From positions 1-18,701 of the forward strand of contig JAVBOO010000039.1 in assembly GCA_031550435.1 (NCBI GenBank): a stretch of DNA of 18,701 nucleotides. Direction: 5' to 3'. The translations under genes and the position numbers were made by a program. The stretch's first letter is position 1; each line of letters starts with the position of its first letter. The notes beneath the pieces were generated by a model that was not told the DNA's origin, made no database searches, and saw only the letters and a list, made by a program, of their open reading frames with translations. Origin of the DNA: JAVBOO01 sp031550435 (lineage in GTDB: Bacteria > Bacillota > Clostridia > Lachnospirales > WRAX01). Shown here piece after piece: positions 7,598 to 15,145 of the stretch.

Positions 7598-8912
7598 TTT
7601 GGAAATAGATTTGTCAAAGTACTCAGCCGTTCTCTCCCGGTCTTATATAAAAAGGCTCGGCAGAGTTTCGCAGGTCATAGGTTTGACAATAGAATCAGTC
7701 GGCCCGGACGTCAGTCTCGGGCATAAATGTTATATTAAGGTAAATAAATACGCCGAACCCGTAGTATCAGAGGTTGTAGGCTTTAAAAACAGTAACATAC
7801 TTCTTATGCCGCTGGGGCCGTTAAGCGGAGTCGGCCCGGGAAGCATAGTCGAGGCGAGCAGCGAGCCTTTTAAGATAAAGGTCAGCGATAAGCTTCTGGG
7901 CAGGGTTTTAAACGGGCTGGGCGAGCCGATGGACGGAAAAGGGTTAATCAGCGCAGGCGTTGAGTTCAATATAATAAATCCGCCTCCGAATCCTCTTATA
8001 AGAAACCGCATACACGAACCCATGACACTCGGCATAAAGGCCATAGACGGTCTGCTTACCGTCGGTAAAGGTCAAAGAGTCGGTATATTTGCCGGCTCGG
8101 GTGTCGGGAAAAGCACGCTTTTGGGCATGATTGCGAGAAACACATTCGCCGAGGTAAACGTGATTTCTCTTATCGGTGAACGAGGAAGAGAGGTCAGAGA
8201 GTTCATAGAAAAGGATTTGGGCCCGGAGGGGCTTGCCCGTTCGGTGCTTGTAATCGCGACTTCGGACCAGCCGGCTCTCGTCAGACTTAAGGCTGCGGAC
8301 GTTGCGACTGCGATTGCCGAATATTTCAGGGCCGAAGGCAAGGCGGTACTCTTGATGATGGACTCGCTGACAAGATATGCCATGGCTCAGAGAGAAGTTG
8401 GGCTTGCGGTTGGTGAACCGCCTGTTTCGAGGGGTTACACTCCTTCCGTATTTGCGGCTATGCCTAAGCTGCTCGAGAGGGCGGGAAATTCGGAAGCGGG
8501 CTCGATTACCGGGCTTTATACCGTTCTTGTTGACGGCGACGACTTGACAGAACCGGTTACGGACACAGCCAGAGGTATTTTGGATGGGCATATTGTGCTG
8601 TCGCGCAAGATTGCCAACAGAAACCACTATCCCGCCATAGACGTATTGGCGAGCGTATCCCGTGTTATGGGCGATGTAGTGACCAAGGAGCATAAGTCCG
8701 CAGCAAACGAGATAAAAAGGCTGATGTCGGTATACAACGACGCGGAGGATCTTATAAATATCGGTGCGTATGTCAAGGGCAGCAATGCCGACATAGACGA
8801 AGCAGTTGAAAAGCACAAGGCGATAAAGAGCTTTGTAACGCAATCAACTGACGAAAGCTTTACGTTTGAAAACACACTGGAAACTATGCTGGGCATAACC
8901 GGCAAGAAATAG
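7590..8912 (+). CDS. fliI: flagellum-specific ATP synthase FliI
   Basis: FliI is the hexameric ATPase of the flagellar type III export apparatus, related to the F1 beta subunit; it helps release chaperones and unfold substrates at the export gate. The 440-residue protein shows a complete catalytic core: P-loop GSGVGKST (169-176), the catalytic glutamate in GERGRE (196-201), and Walker B LLMMDSLTR (254-262). GEPPVSRGYTPSVF (275-288) and the C-terminal LMSVYNDAEDLINIGAY block (378-394) are also family hallmarks. The GTG at 7590 overlaps the end of fliH by 8 bases, and no strong ribosome binding site precedes it, so translation is probably coupled to fliH. A TTG at 7599 is a less likely alternative. 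Confidence 0.97.
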   Translation: MNSLEIDLSKYSAVLSRSYIKRLGRVSQVIGLTIESVGPDVSLGHKCYIKVNKYAEPVVSEVVGFKNSNILLMPLGPLSGVGPGSIVEASSEPFKIKVSDKLLGRVLNGLGEPMDGKGLISAGVEFNIINPPPNPLIRNRIHEPMTLGIKAIDGLLTVGKGQRVGIFAGSGVGKSTLLGMIARNTFAEVNVISLIGERGREVREFIEKDLGPEGLARSVLVIATSDQPALVRLKAADVATAIAEYFRAEGKAVLLMMDSLTRYAMAQREVGLAVGEPPVSRGYTPSVFAAMPKLLERAGNSEAGSITGLYTVLVDGDDLTEPVTDTARGILDGHIVLSRKIANRNHYPAIDVLASVSRVMGDVVTKEHKSAANEIKRLMSVYNDAEDLINIGAYVKGSNADIDEAVEKHKAIKSFVTQSTDESFTFENTLETMLGITGKK

Positions 8913-8961
8913 CGGGTAACCGACACGATAGTTCGGAAACCGCCGGGGAAGGCGAGTATTA

Positions 8962-9399
8962 TTGGCTAAATTTGTTTTTGGTTTACAGGGTTACTTTAAC
9001 TTAAAAACAAAGCTTGAGGATCAAAAGAGGCTCGAATACGGCGAAGCGGTTGCAAGGCTGGAACGTGAGAGGGCGCTTTTGGACAAAATGATGCGGGAAC
9101 GCCGCGACTGCGTTTTGCGCATGAAGGAAAGCATAAACGAAAAAGTTGATTCGCTCAGGCTGCAAAGCTACAACGTGTATGCCGAGGCTCTTTCAAAGCG
9201 GATGACGGAACAAAATGAGGTCATAGAAAGGGCTGCGGAGTCAGCGGAAATAAAGCGCGTCGAACTCGTAAAAGCGATGCAGGATCGCAAAACACTTGAA
9301 ACACTGAGAGAAAAGCATTACAACGAATATTTTATTGAAGAAAACCGGAAAGAACAAAAGGTTACGGACGAACTCGTGAGCTATAGGCATAACAGGTAG
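8962..9399 (+). CDS. fliJ: flagellar export chaperone FliJ
   Basis: FliJ is the small coiled-coil component that inserts into the FliI hexamer, like the gamma stalk of F1, and links it to FlhA. The 145-residue product is almost entirely charged helix, beginning with the family pattern FVFGLQGYFNLKTKLEDQ and continuing with heptad-like spacing through RLERERALLDKMMRERRDC. Length matches the family. The start is TTG at 8962 with GGGGAAGG at 8945-8952. The position directly after fliI, 49 bases downstream, is diagnostic because the sequence itself is weakly conserved. Confidence 0.9.
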   Translation: MAKFVFGLQGYFNLKTKLEDQKRLEYGEAVARLERERALLDKMMRERRDCVLRMKESINEKVDSLRLQSYNVYAEALSKRMTEQNEVIERAAESAEIKRVELVKAMQDRKTLETLREKHYNEYFIEENRKEQKVTDELVSYRHNR

Positions 9400-9440
9400 C
9401 TTGTTTAAAAAGTCGCCGCAACCGGGACGGAGAATGATTT

Positions 9441-10283
9441 ATGGCCGCCAATACAAAACCAAAGACAGCCCTGGATGAAGAGCTGGAGCAGGAGATGGGC
9501 GTCACAAAGTCGGCAAAGGCCGAAAAGCCCGCAACCGCGAAACACCAAGCGGCGAGCCCCGAGCCCGCAAAATATCAAAAGTCGCTCAAATCGCCGAAAA
9601 AAGGCGGAGGAATGACAGCGGCCGTCATTATTTTTCTTGTGATAATCGCTGCGTTTGTCGCGATTGTTGGGTTTAACGCATTTAACATCAGAAATAAATA
9701 CCTCGGCTCTGTTCTGAGAAACATTCCGATTGTCAAAAATCTGCTTCCCGCCGAGACGGTTGAAGAAGACGAGCTTGCCGGCCTGAGCAAAGAAGAGCTT
9801 CAAGCCAAGATCAAGGAACTTGAGGCTAAGGATGCTAAAAATATCGAACAGATTAATTCACTTAATGACAAGATTAAGCTTTATACCACAGAAATAACGA
9901 GGTTGCAGGAGATCGAAGGCCAACAGCTTGATTTCAAGGCACAAAAAGAGGAATTTGACAGACTGGTAGGTCTTAACGATCCGGAGGCCTATGCGAAGTT
10001 TTATGATTCCGTTTATCCTGATACCGCCGCTCAAATATACAGAGAGGTCATAGGGATAAATATTACGGAAAAAGAGCTGAAAAACTATGTTACATCATAT
10101 TCGAGCATGGATCCGTCAAACGCGGCGGCGATTTTTGACGTTATGACCGGCACGGATTTGGATTTAGTCGCGCTCATAATGAAGAATCTTTCCTCCGATT
10201 CGAGAGGCGAAATTATGGCGGCAATGAAGCCCGCCAACGCCGCTGCTGTCACAAAAAGGCTCGCGCCGGTGGCTTCTCCGTAA
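9441..10283 (+). CDS. ylxF: MotE/YlxF-like flagellar membrane protein
   Basis: This 280-residue protein resembles YlxF of Bacillus and the MgtE-N-domain proteins placed between fliJ and fliK in Gram-positive flagellar operons; the alphaproteobacterial counterpart MotE helps fold or stabilise MotC. Visible parts, in order: a charged, Pro/Ala-rich cytoplasmic N-terminus (1-55), one membrane helix (58-80), a coiled coil (about 108-175), and an MgtE-N-like module (180-276) with repeated short helices such as DPSNAAAIFDVM and MKPANAAAVTKRL. The exact role in this organism is inferred from family and position. The ATG at 9441 follows GGAG at 9429-9432. It is the last gene of the operon here; a terminator begins 24 bases after it, so fliK, flgD and later genes must lie elsewhere. 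Confidence 0.85.
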   Translation: MAANTKPKTALDEELEQEMGVTKSAKAEKPATAKHQAASPEPAKYQKSLKSPKKGGGMTAAVIIFLVIIAAFVAIVGFNAFNIRNKYLGSVLRNIPIVKNLLPAETVEEDELAGLSKEELQAKIKELEAKDAKNIEQINSLNDKIKLYTTEITRLQEIEGQQLDFKAQKEEFDRLVGLNDPEAYAKFYDSVYPDTAAQIYREVIGINITEKELKNYVTSYSSMDPSNAAAIFDVMTGTDLDLVALIMKNLSSDSRGEIMAAMKPANAAAVTKRLAPVASP

Positions 10284-10307
10284 TATTGTTGTTACAGCCG
10301 TGTTTTA

Positions 10308-10345
10308 AAAAGGAGTCGCCGCGTTGATACGGACAGACTCCTTTT
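10308..10345 (+). terminator. rho-independent terminator of the flagellar operon
   Basis: AAAAGGAGTC (10308-10317) pairs perfectly with GACTCCTTTT (10336-10345), a 10-base stem with an 18-base loop. The stem is followed by CGG and a run of six T residues (10349-10354). It lies 24 bases past the ylxF stop. Confidence 0.85.
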
Positions 10346-10374
10346 CGGTTTTTTGCGGATAGCTTCATAGGGCA

Positions 10375-10486
10375 TGTTGAAAAATCGCCTTGCGGTTTTC
10401 CATTGAAAATGGAAAAACACCATTTTTCAATGGAGAGCGCCGCTCGCTCAACCCACTAAAGTGGGTTTCGTGCGCAATTTTCAACA
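10375..10486. repeat. 112-base nested palindromic element (MITE-like)
   Basis: The element is bounded by TGTTGAAAA (10375-10383) and TTTTCAACA (10478-10486), a perfect 9-base inverted repeat extended by CGC/GCG. Inside are two clean hairpins. CCATTGAAAA (near 10400-10409) pairs with TTTTCAATGG (near 10424-10433). AACCCACT (10450-10457) pairs with AGTGGGTT (10460-10467) around a 2-base loop. The end sequence resembles the presumed end of the IS5-like element at the left edge (shared TTGAAAAATC), so this may be a non-autonomous derivative. TCATA occurs on both sides (10365-10369 and 10492-10496) as a weak candidate target duplication. It lies between two converging genes and could also act as a bidirectional terminator. 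Confidence 0.6.
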
Positions 10487-10497
10487 CTTCCTCATAA

Positions 10498-11457
10498 TCA
10501 CGGGTTAACGATATTCTTCGGTCTTCCCGCCATATGTTCGGCCACGTTTTCGCAAGCGGTTTTCATTAACCTTTGTCTTGCCTCAAAATGCGCCCATGCC
10601 ATATGAGGCGTTATAACGGTATTTTTCGCGCTCAAAAGCGGGTTGTCGGGCTTCGGCGGCTCCGTCGTCATAACATCCAGTGCGGCGCAATAGACTTTGC
10701 CGCTGTTTAAAGCTTCGGCAAGATCTTCGTCAACGATTAGCTGCCCTCTGGCGGTGTTAATGATTATAACACCGTCCTTCATCGCGGCTATGCTTTTTTT
10801 GTTGATTATCCCGCGAGTCTCGTCGTTTAAAGGAACATGAAGGCTGATAATATCCGAAGACGAAAAAACCGTATTGAGGCCGGCATACCGCAGCTTCGGA
10901 AGTTCGGCAACATTTTCTTTTGTCCTGTTGTATACGAGGACATTCATACCGAGCGCGAGCGCGACATCCCCGAAGGCTTTTCCGGTCTGACCGTAGCCTA
11001 TTAAACCGAGAGTTTTGCCTTCAAGCTCGATCAAAGGGTGTTTCCAAAAGCAAAAGTCCTTGCAGGAGGTCCATTCGCCGTTTTTGACGGCGATATCGTG
11101 GGAACCGGGACGGCTGACTGCTTCGAGTAAAAGTGCCGTCGCGAGTTGGGCGACTGAAGCCGTGCTGTAAGCAGGAACGTTGGTAACGTCTATACCAAGC
11201 TCTCTTGCGGCCTTTGTATCGACGATGTTAAAGCCCGTCGCCAGAACGCCGACGTATTTCAACTTTTCGCATTTTTCGAGTGTTTCACGCGATAACACGG
11301 TTTTGTTTGTCAGTATATATTCGGCATCGTCTATCCTGCCTGCGAGTTCTTCCGCGCTTGTGCGCTCATATACGGTCAGCTCGCCGGATTTTTTCAGCTC
11401 GTCCCACGATAGATCGCCGGGGTTTGCGGCGTATCCGTCTAAAACTACTATTTTCAT
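10498..11457 (-). CDS. D-2-hydroxyacid dehydrogenase (glycerate dehydrogenase-like)
   Basis: This 319-residue protein is an NAD(P)-dependent D-isomer-specific 2-hydroxyacid dehydrogenase, interconverting a 2-oxoacid and its D-2-hydroxyacid. The Rossmann motif GYGQTG (154-159) sits in GKTLGLIGYGQTGKAFG. The catalytic residues of the family are present: R237 in NTARGQL, E266 in TTEPP and H285 in TPHMAWA. Overall it looks most like hydroxypyruvate/glycerate dehydrogenases (HprA type), but substrate cannot be fixed from sequence, and lactate or other 2-oxoacids remain possible. The ATG at 11457 has AGGAGG at 11463-11468. It stands alone, converging on the flagellar operon, with its own near-consensus promoter. 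Confidence 0.9.
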   Translation of the reverse strand: MKIVVLDGYAANPGDLSWDELKKSGELTVYERTSAEELAGRIDDAEYILTNKTVLSRETLEKCEKLKYVGVLATGFNIVDTKAARELGIDVTNVPAYSTASVAQLATALLLEAVSRPGSHDIAVKNGEWTSCKDFCFWKHPLIELEGKTLGLIGYGQTGKAFGDVALALGMNVLVYNRTKENVAELPKLRYAGLNTVFSSSDIISLHVPLNDETRGIINKKSIAAMKDGVIIINTARGQLIVDEDLAEALNSGKVYCAALDVMTTEPPKPDNPLLSAKNTVITPHMAWAHFEARQRLMKTACENVAEHMAGRPKNIVNP

Positions 11458-11521
11458 AGCTTCCTCCTAAAATGCTTTGCGCGCCCGAGGGAGAGCGCAA
11501 GATGATATCCTTTTCAATGCA

Positions 11522-11550
11522 ATAATATTTAATTGAAATCGTGTTGTCAA
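11522..11550 (-). promoter_or_regulatory. sigma-A promoter of the hydroxyacid dehydrogenase gene
   Basis: On the minus strand, TTGACA (plus 11545-11550) and TATTAT (plus 11522-11527) are separated by exactly 17 bases. The match is near-consensus. Transcription would begin near 11515, leaving a leader of about 58 bases before the ATG. Confidence 0.75.
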
Positions 11551-11560
11551 GAAATAATAT
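11533..11560 (+). promoter_or_regulatory. candidate rightward promoter for the unknown membrane protein gene
   Basis: TTGAAA (11533-11538) and TAATAT (11555-11560) are 16 bases apart. The site overlaps the leftward promoter of the dehydrogenase gene, so the two could interfere. If used, it gives a leader of about 250 bases before the start at 11819. Confidence 0.4.
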
Positions 11561-11759
11561 TTATTGGTAGGTGCCGAGTATCCGTCCAAAGTCAATAAAC
11601 CAGCGTTTATCTAACTTCCGCGGTAATATTTAAGCTTCGGTAGCGTCAAGGCTTTAGAAACATGAGTGCTGTTCCGATATATTAATGACGGGAATTGCGT
11701 GGTTTGGGGCATCAAGAAAGCGCTTTTTGCGAAGCCGAATAGTAGCGGTGACTGCCCGT

Positions 11760-11789
11760 GTCGTTTAAGACCGTTTTGGCTTAAACGAC
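11760..11789 (+). promoter_or_regulatory. perfect 10-base hairpin in the leader of the unknown membrane protein gene
   Basis: GTCGTTTAAG (11760-11769) pairs without mismatch with CTTAAACGAC (11780-11789) around a 10-base loop. It ends 16 bases before the AGGAGG at 11806-11811. It could be an operator, or an RNA stem affecting translation. There is no T-run after it, so a terminator is unlikely. Nothing else is recognisable in the leader from 11561 to 11759. Confidence 0.5.
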
Positions 11790-11818
11790 TATATATTTGT
11801 CTGACAGGAGGCAGTAAA

Positions 11819-13738
11819 TTGCCGGGAAGTAAAAACGAGTATGATGATGATTTTACGGAGCATACTTTATCTTTGGACGGTTTAGGCTCATCGAGCGATG
11901 ACATATCTTCTATGTCGGAAGATGCGATAGATGCCGAGATACGGTCGCTGTTGGATGCCGAAAATGCGGCCGGCCTTGCTGCGAAGGAAGGAAAAGGCGA
12001 GTCTGAGGCAGAACAGGTCAAGGATGCTACGGTTGCGGATACAGAGGGCACAGCATCAGACGATGACGCTTCCGGCAAAAAAAAGATATTTAGCCCTTTC
12101 GTATTTTTGAGGCGTTTCTCGGTTCGAACGCTGACTATTATTGCGGCTGTTCTTGCCGTGCTGATAATCTGTGTTGCGGCTGCCGCTCTGATAGTCATAG
12201 GGGGCGGAAAGCAGGCAGGACAAAGCGAGCAGGCAGAAATTCCGGCTATGACGGAGGCTCCGATTGTTTTGGATTTGCCTGAAGGCACCGCAAACAATTC
12301 GGCCTATATTTATGTTAACGACAGTAATATAGTCGGCGGCAAAAAGCTTACACTGACAAAAATAGTCAGCGACGGCCTAAAAACGGTGTTTAGGTTTGAC
12401 GGCACTATTGACTACGACGGCTACACTTTATCACTTGAGGACAACAGGGGTAAGCGTTATGTGTTTGACAGCGATTTTTCCGTTACCGCCTCGGATTTTG
12501 AACTGCGCAAAATGCTTGTGGCGTTTTCGCCTCTCGAATGGGGGGTAAAGCATTTCAGCTTCGATATAACCGAAAATGCGACAGGAAACACCGTAAGATA
12601 TGCCTATAATCTTTCTGAACCTTTGAAATACGGAGCGGCAAGATATGCTCTACAAAGCGGGACACTCGGTTCCGAAGATTACGGCTTTTCAATGGCACTT
12701 ACAGGCGCTAGTTTTTCACAGTCCGGCTCCTATGCCGACTTCTTCTTTTATCCTGATGCGGACTCGAACGGTTTGGTGTTTTTGGAAGGTGCGCCGCAAA
12801 TTAAGCTGACAGAAAGTTACGGTGGGGTCATACCGCTAACGAAGTCTCCGATAGTATACAGTTCAGGAGACGGAGGATACATGTGCAGAACGTTCTTTTC
12901 TCCTTTAAAAAACTTGTACGGCAACGTATATTTTTCTTGCGACAGCGTTTTTTCGAGGTATGATTTAAATGAAGATGTTCGAGCGGCAAAAATATTATAT
13001 AAATACAGCAGCGATACCGTAACCGTGACAAAGGGGCGGTACAGTGTTGTGCTGGAGGGTTTTGCGCGTCAGGGAGACTTATACGTGCTCGTGCTTCATA
13101 CGGAAGACAACGCTTACGACGGGCTGATTGTGAACGGTACGGAAAACCGCGTCGAGAACAGGATTTCCGCCGAGATTGAGATACCGCTTCAAGACGGTAC
13201 GGTTATAACGGTTCAGGGAAAGACATTATCAAAACAGGCCGGAAGCGATGTTATCTTTGATGTGGCACAGTTTAAAGATCGGCTTGAAAACGTCGATAAC
13301 AGGAACATAAACATAAAGCTTAGTTACAGTGCTATAAAGCGCGAACCTTTAGTCTGTAAGATCGATCTTTCCGAGTGCGCCGTTGCGCCTTCACCCGGTT
13401 TGCGGCAAATCAGTGCTTTCATACAAAAATCATTCGGTGAAAGGCTGGCGTTTAAGGCTGGAGGCATCTCAGCGAGCGATGTGACGGGAAACGCAGAGGC
13501 AAGTGATATGTGGGACATTTTAAGCAAATACAGGCCGGTGATAAACTTTCTCGATTATGAAGCTTCTGTAACGATTCTTTCGCTCTTAGACTCGGGTGAG
13601 AGTTTTTCTGCGGTTGTAGCCGAAAACCTGCAAGGCAGTGACAGTTCAACTGCGTATATCTACGCGAGGATACATGTCATTAATGGCAGAAAGACCGAAA
13701 AGGGTTATGAGATTTATAAAGACGAAATCAAAAGGTAG
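11819..13738 (+). CDS. single-pass membrane protein of unknown function
   Basis: I do not recognise this 639-residue protein. The first 85 residues are strongly acidic and Ser/Asp/Glu-rich (for example DGLGSSSDDISSMSEDAIDA), followed by a basic patch (KKK, then RRFSVR to about 103) and one hydrophobic segment at about 104-128. By the positive-inside rule the N-terminus is cytoplasmic and the remaining 510 residues are outside. The outer part is beta-rich with many aromatic and Gly/Asp turns, suggesting stacked beta-sandwich domains. Two stretches look alike (GGKKLTLTKIVSDGLKTVFR and TKGRYSVVLEGFARQGDLYV), hinting at repeats. The start is TTG at 11819, backed by AGGAGG at 11806-11811; an in-frame ATG at 11666 lacks such a site. 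It resembles in outline extracytoplasmic sensor or envelope proteins of Clostridia, but no function is claimed. Confidence 0.85.
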   Translation: MPGSKNEYDDDFTEHTLSLDGLGSSSDDISSMSEDAIDAEIRSLLDAENAAGLAAKEGKGESEAEQVKDATVADTEGTASDDDASGKKKIFSPFVFLRRFSVRTLTIIAAVLAVLIICVAAAALIVIGGGKQAGQSEQAEIPAMTEAPIVLDLPEGTANNSAYIYVNDSNIVGGKKLTLTKIVSDGLKTVFRFDGTIDYDGYTLSLEDNRGKRYVFDSDFSVTASDFELRKMLVAFSPLEWGVKHFSFDITENATGNTVRYAYNLSEPLKYGAARYALQSGTLGSEDYGFSMALTGASFSQSGSYADFFFYPDADSNGLVFLEGAPQIKLTESYGGVIPLTKSPIVYSSGDGGYMCRTFFSPLKNLYGNVYFSCDSVFSRYDLNEDVRAAKILYKYSSDTVTVTKGRYSVVLEGFARQGDLYVLVLHTEDNAYDGLIVNGTENRVENRISAEIEIPLQDGTVITVQGKTLSKQAGSDVIFDVAQFKDRLENVDNRNINIKLSYSAIKREPLVCKIDLSECAVAPSPGLRQISAFIQKSFGERLAFKAGGISASDVTGNAEASDMWDILSKYRPVINFLDYEASVTILSLLDSGESFSAVVAENLQGSDSSTAYIYARIHVINGRKTEKGYEIYKDEIKR

Positions 13739-13804
13739 ACGGACGGTAAAAAAATTTAATTTTTCGCGGCTTAGGTTTTCTGTCGGCCGCAAACGAGCAA
13801 GCAA

Positions 13805-13832
13805 AAAGGCTGCCGCAAACGCGGCAGCCTTT
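13805..13832 (-). terminator. rho-independent terminator of the str operon (after tuf)
   Basis: AAAGGCTGCCGC (13805-13816) pairs perfectly with GCGGCAGCCTTT (13821-13832) around a 4-base loop, a 12-base GC-rich stem. In the minus direction it runs into five T residues, 13 bases after the tuf stop. It may also stop rightward transcripts from the unknown membrane protein gene, though the T-run on that side is short. Confidence 0.92.
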
Positions 13833-13845
13833 AAAACGTCTGAAA

Positions 13846-15042
13846 CTACTTTATGATTGTAACAACGGAACCTGCGCCGACTGTTCTGCCGCCTTCACGG
13901 ATAGCGAAACGGAGTCCTTGTTCCATAGCGATAGGAGTGATAAGCTCAACGCTAATTTCAATGTTGTCGCCGGGTTTGCACATTTCTACGCCATCGGGGA
14001 GAGTGATAACTCCGGTAACGTCAGTTGTTCTGAAGTAGAACTGAGGTCTGTAGTTGTTGAAGAACGGGCTGTGACGTCCGCCTTCTTCCTTCGTAAGAAC
14101 GTAAACCTGAGAAGTAAAGTTCGTGTGAGGAGTGATGGAGCCGACTTTGGCAAGAATCTGTCCTCTTTCGATATCAGTTCTCTGTACGCCGCGAAGAAGC
14201 GCGCCGAGGTTGTCGCCGGCTTGAGCCTGATCGAGAAGCTTTCTGAACATTTCGATACCTGTTACGACTACCTTACGTTTTTCGGTTGTAAGACCAACGA
14301 TTTCAACTTCTTCCTGAACTTTAAGCGTTCCGCGCTCAACTCTGCCGGTAGCAACGGTGCCGCGGCCTGTGATCGTGAATACGTCCTCGACAGGCATAAG
14401 GAACGGTTTGTCGACTTCGCGCATAGGTGTCGGAACCCAAGCGTCAACAGCGTCAAGAAGGTCGATGATTCTCTGTCCCCAAGGCTCGCACATAGGATCC
14501 TGAAGGGCTTCGAAAGCCGAACCTCTGATAATAGGTGTGTTGTCTCCGTCGAACTCTTGCTTTGTAAGCTCATCGCGGATATCCATCTCAACGAGGTCAA
14601 GAAGCTCTTCGTCTTCAACCGCGTCACACTTGTTCATGAAAACAACCATTCTGGGAACGCCAACCTGGCGCGCAAGAAGGATATGCTCTTTTGTCTGAGC
14701 CATAACGCCGTCGGTAGCGGCAACAACGAGGATTGCGCCGTCCATCTGAGCAGCGCCGGTGATCATGTTTTTAACATAGTCGGCATGGCCCGGGCAGTCA
14801 ACGTGCGCGTAGTGACGAAGTTTTGACTCGTATTCTACGTGAGTTGTGGAAATCGTGATACCACGCTTTTTCTCCTCGGGAGATTTGTCGATCTTGTCAA
14901 AAGGAACGGCTTCGCCGAGGCTGAGTCTCATCTGAAGAGTTTTTGTAATAGCAGCCGTAAGTGTGGTCTTGCCGTGGTCAACGTGACCGATGGTGCCGAT
15001 ATTTACGTGCGGCTTGCTTCTTTCAAATTTTGCCTTACCCAT
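13846..15042 (-). CDS. tuf: elongation factor Tu
   Basis: EF-Tu is the GTPase that delivers aminoacyl-tRNA to the ribosomal A site. The 398-residue protein is full length with all GTP-binding elements: GHVDHGKT (19-26), RGITI (60-64), DCPGH (82-86) and NKCD (137-140). Domains 2 and 3 follow in order, with VFTITGRGTVATGRVERG and the closing GLRFAIREGGRTVGAGSVVTIIK-type end intact. One unusual residue is V300 in LAKVGSITPH, where proline is usual. The ATG at 15042 has GGAGG 10 bases upstream. It is the last gene of the str operon, and also has its own promoter in the 103-base gap after fusA. Confidence 0.99.
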   Translation of the reverse strand: MGKAKFERSKPHVNIGTIGHVDHGKTTLTAAITKTLQMRLSLGEAVPFDKIDKSPEEKKRGITISTTHVEYESKLRHYAHVDCPGHADYVKNMITGAAQMDGAILVVAATDGVMAQTKEHILLARQVGVPRMVVFMNKCDAVEDEELLDLVEMDIRDELTKQEFDGDNTPIIRGSAFEALQDPMCEPWGQRIIDLLDAVDAWVPTPMREVDKPFLMPVEDVFTITGRGTVATGRVERGTLKVQEEVEIVGLTTEKRKVVVTGIEMFRKLLDQAQAGDNLGALLRGVQRTDIERGQILAKVGSITPHTNFTSQVYVLTKEEGGRHSPFFNNYRPQFYFRTTDVTGVITLPDGVEMCKPGDNIEISVELITPIAMEQGLRFAIREGGRTVGAGSVVTIIK

Positions 15043-15090
15043 TTATTAGTTTCCTCCTTATTGTAGAGATTTCATCTCAAAATTAGATTT

Positions 15091-15119
15091 ATTATAGTAA
15101 CTTAGCTGTAATTTTGCAA
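15091..15119 (-). promoter_or_regulatory. promoter directly upstream of tuf
   Basis: In the fusA-tuf gap, the minus strand reads TTGCAA (plus 15114-15119), a 17-base spacer, and a perfect TATAAT (plus 15091-15096). This would give tuf transcription independent of the rpsL promoter, with a leader of about 40 bases. Extra tuf transcription fits the known excess of EF-Tu over ribosomes. Confidence 0.75.
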
Positions 15120-15145
15120 TAGTTGTTTGTAAAATGCTGTCAAAA

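Noticed and set aside
11666..11818. Longer N-terminus for the unknown membrane protein
   Set aside because: The ATG at 11666 has no ribosome binding site, and the extra 51 codons cross the perfect hairpin and the AGGAGG that serves the TTG at 11819.
13918..14826. 302-residue plus-strand frame opposite tuf
   Set aside because: It is the mirror of the highly conserved EF-Tu gene; its length comes from codon bias on the other strand and it has no supporting start signal.
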